Shown in pieces: positions 1 through 8,436 of a stretch of 57,253 nt of DNA (its first letter is position 1; the number at the start of each line of letters is the position of its first letter). The DNA is from Actinoallomurus sp. (GTDB lineage Bacteria > Actinomycetota > Actinomycetes > Streptosporangiales > Streptosporangiaceae). The translations under genes and the position numbers were made by a program. The stretch covers positions 1 through 57,253 of the forward strand of contig JAOPYG010000101.1 in the NCBI GenBank assembly GCA_025964685.1. The letters run 5' to 3'. The notes below the pieces were generated by a model. It made no database searches. It was not told the origin of the DNA and saw only the letters and a program-made list of their open reading frames with translations.

Positions 1-1
1 C

Positions 2-1375
2 ACCGAGATCTGGGAGCGCACCAGGTCCGTCATCGAGACCGCGCTGCACGGCGCCAACCTCACCGCCGCCGACCTCGCCGCGCTCGGCATCACCAACCAG
101 CGCGAGACCGCCGTCGTCTGGAACCGCCGTACCGGGCGCCCCTACTACAACGCGATCGTCTGGCAGGACACCCGTACGGACCGCATCGCCTCGGCGCTCG
201 ACCGCGACGGACGCGGCGACGTCATCCGGGCCAAGGCCGGACTCCCGCCGGCGACGTACTTCTCCGGCGGCAAGATCCAGTGGATCCTGGAGAACGTCGA
301 CGGCGTACGCGAGGCGGCCGAGGCCGGCGAGGCGGTGTTCGGCAACACCGACACGTGGCTGCTGTGGAACCTCACCGGCGGCATCAACGGCGGAGTGCAC
401 GTCACCGACCCGACCAACGCCAGCCGTACGATGCTGATGAACCTGGAGACGCTCGAATGGGATGACGAGCTCCTGTCGTTCTTCAACATCCCACGCGGGA
501 TGCTCCCGGAGATCAAGCCGTCGTCCAACCCGGACTTCTACGGCACGACCCTGGCGAACGGCCCGGTCGGCGGCGAGGTGCCGCTGTCCGGCATCCTCGG
601 CGACCAGCAGGCGGCGACGGTCGGGCAGGTCTGCTTCGCCCCCGGTGAGGCCAAGAACACCTACGGCACCGGCAACTTCCTGCTGCTCAACACCGGTACC
701 GAGGTCGTGCGCTCCAAGAGCGGTCTGCTGACCACGGTCTGCTACCAGTTCGGCTCGGACGCTCCGGTGTACGCGCTGGAGGGTTCGATCGCGGTGACCG
801 GATCGGCCGTGCAGTGGCTGCGCGACCAGCTCGGCATCATCTCCGGCGCCTCGCAGAGCGAGACGCTCGCCCGGCAGGTGGAGGACAACGGCGGCGTCTA
901 CTTCGTGCCCGCGTTCTCCGGCCTGTTCGCCCCGTACTGGCGGTCCGACGCGCGCGGCGCGATCGTCGGCCTGTCCCGCTTCAACACCAACGCCCACCTG
1001 GCCCGCGCCACGCTCGAGTCGATCTGCTACCAGACCCGCGACGTGGTCGAGGCGATGCGGCAGGACTCCGGCGTCTCGCTCGACGTCCTGCGCGTCGACG
1101 GCGGCGTGACCGCGAACGAGCTCTGCATGGAGATGCAGGCCGACATCCTCGGCGTCCCGGTGTCCAAGCCGGTCGTCGCCGAGACCACGGCGCTCGGCGC
1201 TGCGTACGCCGCCGGGCTGGCGACCGGCTTCTGGCAGACGACGGACGAGCTCAAGCAGAACTGGAACGAGGCCAAGCGCTGGGAGCCGCGGTGGAGCGAC
1301 GAGCAGCGTGCCACCGGCTATACCGGCTGGAAGAAGGCGGTCGAGCGCACCCTCGACTGGGTGGACGTGGACTGA
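2..1375 (+). CDS. glpK: Glycerol kinase, 5'-truncated by window edge
   Basis: ATP-dependent glycerol kinase that makes sn-glycerol 3-phosphate in the cytoplasm. The frame is open from base 2 and lacks only about 45 N-terminal residues of a roughly 500-residue enzyme. FGGY-kinase features are clear: LGITNQRET near the visible N-terminus, the IVWQDTRTD segment, the GTGNFLL turn, and the C-terminal [17 protein letters not shown] block followed by [14 protein letters not shown], which form the nucleotide-binding half. It is followed after 87 bp by glpD on the same strand, so the pair makes a glycerol-utilisation unit. The missing start lies upstream of the window. The identification is firm. Confidence 0.96.
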   Translation, partial: TEIWERTRSVIETALHGANLTAADLAALGITNQRETAVVWNRRTGRPYYNAIVWQDTRTDRIASALDRDGRGDVIRAKAGLPPATYFSGGKIQWILENVDGVREAAEAGEAVFGNTDTWLLWNLTGGINGGVHVTDPTNASRTMLMNLETLEWDDELLSFFNIPRGMLPEIKPSSNPDFYGTTLANGPVGGEVPLSGILGDQQAATVGQVCFAPGEAKNTYGTGNFLLLNTGTEVVRSKSGLLTTVCYQFGSDAPVYALEGSIAVTGSAVQWLRDQLGIISGASQSETLARQVEDNGGVYFVPAFSGLFAPYWRSDARGAIVGLSRFNTNAHLARATLESICYQTRDVVEAMRQDSGVSLDVLRVDGGVTANELCMEMQADILGVPVSKPVVAETTALGAAYAAGLATGFWQTTDELKQNWNEAKRWEPRWSDEQRATGYTGWKKAVERTLDWVDVD

Positions 1376-1462
1376 CCTCCTGACCGGGCGGGGCGCCGAC
1401 GGTGCCCCGCCCGGCCACCCGTCCTGTTTCCCCGACCCTCCGAAGCTTCGAGGAGCCCGACG

Positions 1463-3169
1463 ATGAACCCCGCATCCCTGGGGCCTGCCTACCGCGCGAG
1501 TGCCGTGCGCGACCTGGCGGACCAAGAGTTCGACGTGCTGGTCGTGGGCGGCGGCGTGGTGGGCGCGGGAGCCGCGCTCGACGCGGTCTCGCGCGGCCTG
1601 TCCGTGGCGCTGGTCGAGGCCGCGGACTGGGCGGCCGGCACCTCCAGCCGCTCGAGCAAACTGATCCACGGCGGCCTGCGCTATCTCGAGCAGCGCGACT
1701 TCCATCTCGTACGCGAGGCGCTTCGGGAGCGCGCCCTGCTGCTGACCAGGATCGCGCCGCATCTCGTCCATCCGGTCCCGTTCCTGTTCCCGCTGAAACA
1801 CCGGATGTGGGAGCGCCTCTACGTCGGCGCCGGCATCGGCCTCTACGACACGATGGGCGGTGCCGGCGCCGTGCCCCGGCACCGGCACCTGAGCCACCGC
1901 CGCGCTCAGCGGATGGCGCCGGCCCTGCGCGGCGACGCCTTCGTCGGCGCGATCCAGTACTTCGACGCCCAGGTGGACGACGCGCGTTTCACGATGGCGC
2001 TCGCGCGCACCGCCGCTGGCTACGGGGCCACGGTCGTGAGCCGGGCGCGCGCGACCGGTTTCATCCGCGAGGGCGAGCGGGTGACCGGAGCCCGCATCCA
2101 CGACCTGGAGAACGACCGGGAGCTGACCGTGCGGGCCCGCGAGGTGATCAACGCGACGGGCGTGTGGACCGACGAGACGCACCGGCTGGCGGGGGCCCGT
2201 GGCGACGTGGAGGTACGCGCGTCCAAGGGCGTGCACCTCCTGGTCCCGCGCGACCGCATCCGCCTGGACACGGGTCTGATCATGCGCACGGAGAAGAGTG
2301 TGCTGTTCGTCATCCCGTGGGGCCGGCACTGGATCATCGGCACGACCGACACGGCATGGGACCTCGGCAAGGCCGAACCGGCCGCCAACGGCGCCGACGT
2401 CGACTACCTCCTGGACCACGTCAACTCCGTGCTCACCATCCCGCTGGTGCACGACGACATCGAGGCGGTGTACGCGGGCCTGCGCCCGCTGCTGTCCGGC
2501 GGCGCGGACGAGACGACCAAGCTGTCCCGCGAGCACACGGTCTCCCAGCCGGTGCCCGGCCTCACCGTGATCGCGGGAGGGAAGTTCACGACGTACCGGG
2601 TGATGGCCGAGGACGTGGTGGACGTCGTGGCGGGCCGCCTGCCCGTGAACGTCCCCGGCTCGGCGACGCACCGTCTCCCGCTCGCCGGCGCGGTGGGCTA
2701 CGAGGTGCTGTGGAACGACCGCCGCCGGCTGTCGGCACGCGCCGGCCTGCACGTGGCGCGGATCGAGCACCTGCTGAACCGCTACGGCTCATGCGTCGGG
2801 GAGCTCCTGGAGCTGATCGAGGCCGACCCCTCGCTGGGCGAACCGGTCCCCGCGGCGGCCGACTACCTGAGTGCCGAGGTGGTCTACGCGGTGACGCACG
2901 AGGGTGCGCTGCACGTCGAGGACGTCCTGCGGCGCCGCCTGCGCGCCTCGATGGAGGAGTGGGACCAGGGCGCCGCGGCCGCACCGGAGGTGGCCGCCCT
3001 CATGGCGCCCTACCTCGACTGGGATGCCGAGACGGTCAAACGCGAGACGGAGCACTATCTGGGCCAGGTCGAAGCCGAACGCCAGGCCCGCCGCGAGCAG
3101 GACGACACCGCCGCGGCGGCCGCCCTGCGCGACGCACCGGCCCTGTTCCCGGACCGGGCGGCCTCCTGA
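1463..3169 (+). CDS. glpD: Aerobic glycerol-3-phosphate dehydrogenase
   Basis: FAD-dependent, membrane-associated enzyme oxidising glycerol 3-phosphate to dihydroxyacetone phosphate and feeding electrons to the quinone pool. It has 568 residues, the normal family length. The N-terminal dinucleotide-binding motif VVGGGVVGAGAALDA lies at about residues 27-41, and the GTSSRSSKLIHGGLRYLEQ stretch is the GlpD signature. IIGTTDTAWD and AGGKFTTYRVMAEDV follow in the FAD domain, with a helical C-terminal DAO_C domain. The ATG is preceded by GAGGAG at suitable spacing. It is the partner of glpK just upstream, and a long hairpin ends the unit about 55 bp after the stop. Confidence 0.96.
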   Translation: MNPASLGPAYRASAVRDLADQEFDVLVVGGGVVGAGAALDAVSRGLSVALVEAADWAAGTSSRSSKLIHGGLRYLEQRDFHLVREALRERALLLTRIAPHLVHPVPFLFPLKHRMWERLYVGAGIGLYDTMGGAGAVPRHRHLSHRRAQRMAPALRGDAFVGAIQYFDAQVDDARFTMALARTAAGYGATVVSRARATGFIREGERVTGARIHDLENDRELTVRAREVINATGVWTDETHRLAGARGDVEVRASKGVHLLVPRDRIRLDTGLIMRTEKSVLFVIPWGRHWIIGTTDTAWDLGKAEPAANGADVDYLLDHVNSVLTIPLVHDDIEAVYAGLRPLLSGGADETTKLSREHTVSQPVPGLTVIAGGKFTTYRVMAEDVVDVVAGRLPVNVPGSATHRLPLAGAVGYEVLWNDRRRLSARAGLHVARIEHLLNRYGSCVGELLELIEADPSLGEPVPAAADYLSAEVVYAVTHEGALHVEDVLRRRLRASMEEWDQGAAAAPEVAALMAPYLDWDAETVKRETEHYLGQVEAERQARREQDDTAAAAALRDAPALFPDRAAS

Positions 3170-3225
3170 CGGGGAGACACGTCACATCGTCGCCGAGCGT
3201 CTGGACGGCGGTGCCCATGAACGGC

Positions 3226-3262
3226 GGTGGGGCCTCGTACCGAGGTGGTACGAGGCCCCGCC
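3226..3262 (+). terminator. Strong hairpin terminator after glpD
   Basis: The arms 3226-3241 and 3247-3262 pair over 16 bp with one T.G wobble, around a 5-nt loop; the core is GGGGCCTCGTACC. There is no T-tract, which is usual for high-GC actinomycetes. It sits between glpD and the convergent small secreted-protein gene, so it probably serves both strands. Confidence 0.8.
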
Positions 3263-3292
3263 ATAGATCACCGGGTGGCTGCGGGGATTCCG

Positions 3293-3499
3293 TCAGCACC
3301 AGTCCCAGTCGTCCCAGTCGTCGCAGCAGTCCCAGCCGCAGCCCCACCATGAGACCAGGTGGCTCGTGAGATGCTGACCGGTCACCGGAGCGTTTGTCGT
3401 GGCCGCGCCGGCAGGGGTCGCCGCGCCCATCGTGAGTGCGGCCGCGCCCGCGAAGGCCGCACCGGAGATGGCTACCGCGAGTCGCTTCGAAATTGCCAT
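3293..3499 (-). CDS. Small secreted Trp/Cys/Asp-rich protein
   Basis: A 68-residue precursor of unknown family. Residues 1-31 form a clear signal peptide: MAISKR, then an alanine-rich hydrophobic core, ending in a TPAGA-type signal peptidase I site. That leaves a mature peptide of about 36 residues. Its last 17 residues are almost entirely W, C, D and G (WGCGWDCCDDWDDWDWC), with four cysteines that could form two disulfides or bind metal. The start at 3499 was chosen because GGGAGGTAG lies 7 nt upstream; an in-frame ATG 33 nt further up has no ribosome site. The gene converges on the glpD terminator. No function is recognised; antimicrobial, surface or metal-binding roles are all possible. 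Confidence 0.75.
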   Translation of the reverse strand: MAISKRLAVAISGAAFAGAAALTMGAATPAGAATTNAPVTGQHLTSHLVSWWGCGWDCCDDWDDWDWC

Positions 3500-3856
3500 G
3501 AAAACTACCTCCCTGGTTGGTCCCGACGGCATGACGGTTCAGTGTCAAGCCAGGTAATTTGTGCCTTTTATGGCCTCATCACCTAATTCAACCTCGCATG
3601 TCCGGAACGTCAGGGGCAATGGGGAATAAGGGGTATATGCCACATCTTGACCACTATTGGGTGGGTTTGGCAGAGCCGCTTCAACGGCATGGCCCGGCCC
3701 ATGTATTTCCATGGTCGATTCACGAGAGACGCGCCGGTATCGGCGTACGGCACGACTGGGCGGGACCATCGGCGCGGAGCGCCGGACCGTCCGGCCCTGA
3801 GTAACGGCATCGGCCACCCGTTGTGATGGAGACAGGTCAGGGTGAGGAGGCCGGTC
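3500..3856. other. Gene-free 357-bp divergent promoter region
   Basis: The stretch lies between the divergent small secreted-protein gene and the first universal stress gene. Its left half is noticeably less GC-rich than the surroundings, fitting promoter DNA. Apart from the DosR-like box at 3762-3775 and the ribosome site of the next gene, I see no ORF with supporting features and no strong hairpin. Confidence 0.5.
3762..3775. promoter_or_regulatory. DosR/DevR-like box A
   Basis: GGGACCATCGGCGC lies 82 bp before the first universal stress gene. It fits GGGACnnnnGnCCC with one mismatch in the right arm. The same type of motif recurs before most genes up to 11.2 kb. Confidence 0.5.
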
Positions 3857-4729
3857 ATGAGTGCGATCATCGTGGGCACCGACGGTTCGCGGCACAGTTT
3901 GCGGGCGGTCGAGTGGGCGGCCGACGAGGCCACGCTCCGCGGGTCCTCTCTGCGGATCGTGCATGCCGTCGCACCCTGGCTTTACGACAAGAACGTCGAT
4001 CCACGGCTCCTGGCCGTGCGCGGCTGGATTCTCGCCGGGGGCGAAGAATGCCTCGGGACGGCCGTCGAAGCCGCCCGAGCACGTGCGGCCGACCTCGACG
4101 TGTGCGGCGAGATGATCTCCGGCGGCGCCTCGCGGGCCCTTCTGGACCAGGCGCGGAACGCCTCCCTCACCGTGCTCGGCAGCCATGGTGTGGGCACGGT
4201 CGCGGGACTGCTCCTGGGATCGACCGCCCTGCAGGTCGTGGCGCACACCCCCGGACCCGCCGTCGTCGTACGCCACTACGAGCCCGTCACGTGGCAGGAG
4301 ATCGCCATCGGGATCGACGCGCCGCCGATTGAGGAGCCCGCGCTCGCCTTCGCGTTCGAGGAGGCGAGCCTGCGCGGCGCGCGCCTGCGGGCCGTGCACG
4401 TCTGGTCCGACCCCGGTGCGACCGGACCCTGCGGCAGGACGCCCCTGTTCTACAACCCCGAGACGGTCGCCGCGGAGCACGCGCGCCGGCTGAACGACGC
4501 GCTCGCCGTCTGGCGGGAGAAGTATCCCGACGTCGAGGTCGTCGCCGAGGTGGTGCACGGGCGCCCGGTCCGGATCCTGGCCGGCGTGTCCGCGCGGACC
4601 GATCTGCTGATGGTGGGCACGCGCGGCCGGGGCGGGTTCGCTGGACTCGTGCTCGGCTCGGTGAGCCACGGTCTGCTGCACCACGCGCACTGCCCGCTCG
4701 CCGTCGTCCCGTCCGGCACTCCCCATTGA
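3857..4729 (+). CDS. Universal stress protein, tandem UspA domains
   Basis: A 290-residue cytoplasmic protein with two UspA folds, residues about 1-140 and 148-290. Each ends in the ATP-binding G-x2-G-x9-G-S/T signature: GSHGVGTVAGLLLGST in the first and GTRGRGGFAGLVLGSVS in the second, so both probably bind nucleotide. Tandem Usp proteins are typical of actinobacterial hypoxia and stress regulons. The ATG at 3857 is preferred because GAGGAGG sits 5 nt upstream; a GTG 15 nt earlier lies inside that ribosome site. DosR-like box A is 82 bp upstream, and the neighbours are an Acg-like nitroreductase and a DevR-type regulator. Its exact role is not known. Confidence 0.9.
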   Translation: MSAIIVGTDGSRHSLRAVEWAADEATLRGSSLRIVHAVAPWLYDKNVDPRLLAVRGWILAGGEECLGTAVEAARARAADLDVCGEMISGGASRALLDQARNASLTVLGSHGVGTVAGLLLGSTALQVVAHTPGPAVVVRHYEPVTWQEIAIGIDAPPIEEPALAFAFEEASLRGARLRAVHVWSDPGATGPCGRTPLFYNPETVAAEHARRLNDALAVWREKYPDVEVVAEVVHGRPVRILAGVSARTDLLMVGTRGRGGFAGLVLGSVSHGLLHHAHCPLAVVPSGTPH

Positions 4730-4765
4730 CGCGGTACGCGCACCGGCCGCAGGTCCCGCGTCGCC

Positions 4766-4780
4766 GGGACCTTCGTCTCT
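4766..4780. promoter_or_regulatory. DosR/DevR-like box B
   Basis: GGGACCTTCGTCTCT lies 65 bp before the Acg-like gene; the right arm has one mismatch to GTCCC. A further half-site AGGTCCC at 4751-4757 makes a second inverted pair with GGGACCT at 4766-4772. Confidence 0.55.
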
Positions 4781-4844
4781 GCCCATCCCCGGTCAGGGGT
4801 GGTGCGCTGAAGAACTGAAGACCTACGACCGGCGAGGAGCGCAC

Positions 4845-5816
4845 ATGGATGCCGTCGAGACACCGCGTGCGGACAAGATCGCGCAGTTTCTCGTCGACGC
4901 CGCGGTGTGGGCACCGTCCGTGTACGACACGCAGCCGTGGTGGTTCGGCACGCACGGCTCGACGGTCACCGTGCACGCCGACACCGAACGCAGGCTGAAC
5001 GTGGCCGATCCGCACGGCCGGGAGATGTACATCAGCTGCGGCGCGGCGCTGTACACACTGCGCCTCGCCGTGCGCAACCTCGGCCGGATGCCCGCGGTGC
5101 GGCTGATCGCGGACCAGCGGCGGCCCGGCCTGATCGCCGACGTCGGAGTCGGCCCGCCGCAAGCGGCCACGGGGGAAGACCGGCAGATGTACGAGCAGGT
5201 CAGGCGCAGGCACACGCACAGTGGCGGATTCCGGCCGAGCGGCCTGCCCATCGGCCTGCTGCAGGCGCTCCGCACCCACGCCTACTGCGAGCAGGTATCG
5301 CTCCGGGTCGTGGCCGACCCGAGGGTGCGGATCGCGCTCGCCGCCCTCACCGAGGCCGCCGAGCAGGTACAGCGCCAGAACCCGGCGTACGTCGCCGAGG
5401 TCGCCCGCTGGGCCGCGGTGTCCGCCGGCGTGCCTGAGGAGACCTGCCCGCGGGAGTCGGCGCATCTAGACGCGGACTTCGCCGGTTGCGACTTCGCGCG
5501 CGGCCAGGGCTGGGGCCAGACGGGCAGTGAGCAGCGGGACGCGACGGGGGTCGTGGCCGTCCTGCTGACCGAGGCGGACGAGCGGGACGACTGGCTGTGC
5601 GCCGGGCAGGCACTGCAGCGGATCCTGCTGTGCGCGGCGGAGTACGACGTATCGGCCGCCTTCCACAGCCAGGCGCTGGAGGTGCCGGAGTTGCGGGAGT
5701 TCATCCGGACGCGGTTCTGTGACGGCGCCCATCCGCAGATGATCATGCGGCTGGGGATCGCCCACGCCGGTGTGGCGCGCCGGTCCGTCACCGAGCTGAC
5801 GAGGGCCGAGCTGTAG
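4845..5816 (+). CDS. Acg-like nitroreductase-family protein
   Basis: A 323-residue protein of the long actinobacterial nitroreductase group that includes mycobacterial Acg (Rv2032) and Rv3131, which belong to the DosR dormancy regulon. Shared landmarks are AVWAPSVYDTQPWWF at about 19-33, GREMYISCGAAL at about 57-68, the RRRHTHSGGF segment, AGVPEETCPRES in the middle and PQMIMRLGIA near the C-terminus. The fold binds FMN in classical nitroreductases; Acg-type members may only sequester flavin, so enzymatic activity should not be assumed. GAGGAG precedes the ATG. The gene converges with devR (4-bp gap) and has DosR-like box B upstream, consistent with dormancy control. Confidence 0.88.
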   Translation: MDAVETPRADKIAQFLVDAAVWAPSVYDTQPWWFGTHGSTVTVHADTERRLNVADPHGREMYISCGAALYTLRLAVRNLGRMPAVRLIADQRRPGLIADVGVGPPQAATGEDRQMYEQVRRRHTHSGGFRPSGLPIGLLQALRTHAYCEQVSLRVVADPRVRIALAALTEAAEQVQRQNPAYVAEVARWAAVSAGVPEETCPRESAHLDADFAGCDFARGQGWGQTGSEQRDATGVVAVLLTEADERDDWLCAGQALQRILLCAAEYDVSAAFHSQALEVPELREFIRTRFCDGAHPQMIMRLGIAHAGVARRSVTELTRAEL

Positions 5817-5819
5817 GCC

Positions 5820-6476
5820 TCACTCGTCGCGTGACCGGTTACCGCCGGCCTTGATGTGGGCCACGAAGGCCGCTGCCTGCGTACGACGGCGCATGTCGAG
5901 CTTGGTGAACAGGTTCGAGACGTAGTTCTTGACGGTCTTCTCGGCGAGGAAAAGGCGTTCGCCGATCTGGCGGTTCGTCAGGCCCTCGCCGATGAGCTCG
6001 AGGATCTGGCGTTCCTGATCCGAGAGGGTGGACAGGGGATCCTTGCGGTTCTGCCGTTCGCGGAGCCGGTGGAGCATCTGCGCGGTGCTGTGCGGGTCGA
6101 GCAGTGACTGCCCGGAGGCGACGGTGCGGACGGCGGAGACGAGATCCGAGCCGTGGATCTGCTTGAGCACGTATCCGGCGGCGCCGGCCATGACCGCGTC
6201 GAACAGGGCCTCCTCGTCGGAGAACGACGTCAGCATCAGGCAGGCCAGGCCCGGCAGCCGGGATCGGATGTCGCGGCAGACGCTCACCCCGTCGCCATCG
6301 GGCAGGCGCACGTCGAGGACGGCGACGTCGGGCCGTACCGCGGGGATCCGGGCGATCGCGTGGGCGGCCGTGGCGGCCTCACCCACGACCTCGATGTCGG
6401 ATTCGGACTCCAGGAGCGCGGCGACACCGCGCCGGACCACCTCGTGGTCGTCGAGCAGGAATACCCGGATCGTCAT
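5820..6476 (-). CDS. devR: DevR/DosR-type response regulator (NarL family)
   Basis: A two-component transcription factor of 218 residues. The receiver domain covers residues 1-120 with the acidic pair D9-D10, phosphoacceptor D55 in VLDVRLPDG, the MLTS threonine near 83 and K105 in YVLK. A LuxR-type helix-turn-helix follows at about 150-205: LSDQERQILELIGEGLTNRQIG, then FLAEKTVKNYVSNLFTKL, which is nearly identical to mycobacterial DevR/DosR. The start at 6476 matches that family; an ATG five codons upstream is also possible. A near-perfect DosR-type box lies about 100 bp upstream, suggesting autoregulation. No histidine kinase is nearby, so its sensor is encoded elsewhere. Confidence 0.92.
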   Translation of the reverse strand: MTIRVFLLDDHEVVRRGVAALLESESDIEVVGEAATAAHAIARIPAVRPDVAVLDVRLPDGDGVSVCRDIRSRLPGLACLMLTSFSDEEALFDAVMAGAAGYVLKQIHGSDLVSAVRTVASGQSLLDPHSTAQMLHRLRERQNRKDPLSTLSDQERQILELIGEGLTNRQIGERLFLAEKTVKNYVSNLFTKLDMRRRTQAAAFVAHIKAGGNRSRDE

Positions 6477-6575
6477 GCGTGGCCCCGTCATCCGTGCGGG
6501 CCGGCGGTCCCGGCCTGTGTCCTCACGTTAGGAGGCGTTCCGCGGATCAGAGCGGTACGAACGTCGGCGATCCTC

Positions 6576-6589
6576 GGGACCAAGGTCCC
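6576..6589. promoter_or_regulatory. DosR/DevR-like box C before devR
   Basis: GGGACCAAGGTCCC has two perfect 6-nt inverted arms around AA, 100 bp upstream of the devR start and the most symmetric copy of the motif in the window. It suggests that the regulator controls its own gene. Confidence 0.65.
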
Positions 6590-6618
6590 TGGCGCTTTCG
6601 CCACGCCGTGATCCGGGG

Positions 6619-7206
6619 CTACGGCAGGCCGGTCCAGCGGGGCGCGACCGCCACCCATTCGCGTTCCCACAGCTCGAGGCGGCGGCGGTCGAGACGCCGC
6701 TCGATCAGGGTGCGGGCGGCCGAGTGCGCCAGTCCGAGAAGGGTGACCGCCGTGAGTGCGGCCATGACGCTGTCGGCGATCGTCTGGGAGTGCTTGCGCG
6801 GCCGCGTGGTCAGGCGTCCCGGCTGATCGATCCAGATGGACCGGTGCGTGCCCACGGTGTCGCCTTCGACGGTCGGGACGACGGCGGTATGGGCGGCGCC
6901 GGCGGGGTCACGCCAGCCGATCCGCACGGTCTCGTCGAGAACCCCGCGTGAGCCGTTCGGTGAGTCGTCGACCACCACGGCGTCCGCCCGGTGACGGGTG
7001 CGCGACTGCACGCGTTCGGCGCGCAGACCGGCGTTTCCGGCCAGGCGCGCGGTCACGACGACCGTGAGCGGCGCGAGGATGAGGAACAGTGAGCCGAGGA
7101 CGAGCACCAGCCGTACGTGGACGCGGTCGATCGGGCGTCGCAGCGGATTGCGGTCGGGACGCAGGTAACGGACGACGCCGAGCAGCTGAATCGTGAAGGT
7201 TCGCAT
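6619..7206 (-). CDS. Rv1733c-like membrane protein
   Basis: A 195-residue predicted inner-membrane protein with two transmembrane helices. The first (about 32-55, LVLVLGSLFLILAPLTVVV) follows a basic RNPLRRPIDRVHVR segment; the second (about 148-168) precedes a basic tail. Between them lies an extracytoplasmic domain with QSRTRHRADAVVVDD, a conserved W near RDPAG, and GTHRSIWIDQPGRL. This order matches Rv1733c of M. tuberculosis, a DosR-regulon membrane protein of unknown function. The ATG at 7206 has GGAGG 5 nt upstream. A DosR-like box lies about 53 bp before the start. Homology is recalled from sequence features, not searched. Confidence 0.82.
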   Translation of the reverse strand: MRTFTIQLLGVVRYLRPDRNPLRRPIDRVHVRLVLVLGSLFLILAPLTVVVTARLAGNAGLRAERVQSRTRHRADAVVVDDSPNGSRGVLDETVRIGWRDPAGAAHTAVVPTVEGDTVGTHRSIWIDQPGRLTTRPRKHSQTIADSVMAALTAVTLLGLAHSAARTLIERRLDRRRLELWEREWVAVAPRWTGLP

Positions 7207-7258
7207 AGACACCTCCGGCCTTTCTCCGCAGAGTAGGCCGTCCGGGCCTGCCCCGGGA

Positions 7259-7272
7259 GGGGCGCTGGTCCC
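7259..7272. promoter_or_regulatory. DosR/DevR-like box D
   Basis: Read on the minus strand this is GGGACCAGCGCCCC, fitting GGGACnnnnGnCCC with no arm mismatch, 53 bp upstream of the Rv1733c-like start. A second, weaker inverted repeat (GGCC-TTT-GGCC, 7305-7315) lies in the same divergent region. Confidence 0.5.
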
Positions 7273-7377
7273 CGGATGAGCACCCGAGAGTCACCCGGAG
7301 GCCCGGCCTTTGGCCCCTGTCGCCTTCCGCCGGGGACCACCCGCCGTACGGGCCTCAGGGCGACCGGGCCGGTGGCG

Positions 7378-7393
7378 TGGGACTTTCGGCTCT
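7378..7393. promoter_or_regulatory. DosR/DevR-like box E
   Basis: TGGGACTTTCGGCTCT lies 52 bp upstream of the second universal stress gene. The left arm GGGACTTT is the classical DosR half-site; the right arm has one mismatch. Confidence 0.55.
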
Positions 7394-7444
7394 TCCGGCG
7401 CGACGCCGGCGCGGGGACCGTTGAGCGGGGGGGAGGGGGAGGAC

Positions 7445-8311
7445 ATGGACCGCTTCGACGCGTCGTACGTGCTCGTCGGCTACGACGGGTCGGCCGCCAG
7501 CGAACGCGCCCTGCGCTGGGCCGTCGAGGAGGCGCGGCTGCGCCGCATGCCGCTGACGGTCTGCCACTCCTGGCACTGGCCGTATCCGGTTCCGCCATCC
7601 GGGCCGTCGGCGCTGGATACGGTGCGCAAGATGGCCCAGCACACGCTGGACAAGGGCATGCTCATCGTCCGCGAGGCCTCCGCGCGGACCCCGTGCCAGG
7701 GACGGCTCGTGTCCGGCCCGGCGGCGGCGGTGCTGGTCAACCAGTCGAGGGACGCGTCGCTGGCGGTGGTCGGCACGTACGGCCAGGGCGCCTTCGCCGG
7801 ACTGACGGCGGGGTCGTCCGCCGTCCAACTGCCCGCGTACGCGCACTGTCCGGTGGTCGTGGTGCGGGGCACCTGCGACCGCAGCCGTCCGGTCGTGGTC
7901 GGGGTGGACGGCTCGGCCGCCTCCGACGCCGCTCTCGCCTTCGGTTTCGAGGAGGCGGCGCTGCGTGGTCAGGCGCTGCGGGCGGTGTTCGGGTGCTGGG
8001 AGCCGGAGGCGATCGCCTCCGCCGAGATGGGCATGATCGCCAGTCCGGACGAGCTGCGCATGATGGCCTCCGGTCGGCTGGAGCGGACCGTGTCGCCCTG
8101 GAAGGAGAAGTATCCCTACGTCGACGCGGACACCGTCCTGTCCTTGCGGACTCCCCGGCACGCGCTGATCGAGGCCGCTGCCAACGCCGCGCTTCTCGTG
8201 GTGGGCGGACGCGGGCTCGGCGGGGTCACGGGGCTGCGGCTCGGCGCCGTCAGCGCCGCCATGCTCCAGCATGCCCCGTGCACGGTGGCGATCGTACGGC
8301 CACGGCTCTGA
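7445..8311 (+). CDS. Universal stress protein, tandem UspA domains
   Basis: The second tandem Usp of the island, 288 residues, with UspA folds at about 1-142 and 150-288. Domain 1 begins VLVGYDGSAASERAL and ends GTYGQGAFAGLTAGSS; domain 2 begins VVVGVDGSAASDAAL and ends GGRGLGGVTGLRLGAVS. The Gly-rich ATP loop is canonical in domain 1, while domain 2 has A where the usual Ser/Thr pair begins. An exceptionally purine-rich ribosome site (GGGGGAGGGGGAGG) precedes the ATG at 7445; longer in-frame starts lack one. DosR-like box E lies 52 bp upstream. It is a paralogue of the 3857 gene, and a two-gene unit follows downstream on the same strand. Confidence 0.9.
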   Translation: MDRFDASYVLVGYDGSAASERALRWAVEEARLRRMPLTVCHSWHWPYPVPPSGPSALDTVRKMAQHTLDKGMLIVREASARTPCQGRLVSGPAAAVLVNQSRDASLAVVGTYGQGAFAGLTAGSSAVQLPAYAHCPVVVVRGTCDRSRPVVVGVDGSAASDAALAFGFEEAALRGQALRAVFGCWEPEAIASAEMGMIASPDELRMMASGRLERTVSPWKEKYPYVDADTVLSLRTPRHALIEAAANAALLVVGGRGLGGVTGLRLGAVSAAMLQHAPCTVAIVRPRL

Positions 8312-8352
8312 CCGGCAGGTAACTCGTGCGGCCATCGAGGTCGAGAGTCCCG

Positions 8353-8377
8353 GTGACCGGGGACCTTCGCCGGTCAC
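8353..8377. promoter_or_regulatory. DosR-like box F inside an 8-bp inverted repeat
   Basis: GGGACCTTCGCCGG (8360-8373) resembles the island motif in its left arm and centre, 63 bp upstream of the PIG-L-like gene. It sits within GTGACCGG (8353-8360) and CCGGTCAC (8370-8377), a perfect inverted repeat with a 9-nt loop that could also terminate the upstream usp gene. Confidence 0.45.
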
Positions 8378-8436
8378 GCCACGCGCGACGGGCGACGATC
8401 CTCGAGAGAGTAAGGACATGACAGGGGGCAACCAAG

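Noticed and set aside
1402-3369. Very long alternative frame across glpD (655 codons)
   Set aside because: Arg/Pro/Gly-rich translation typical of an off-frame high-GC shadow; glpD in the other frame has all family motifs.
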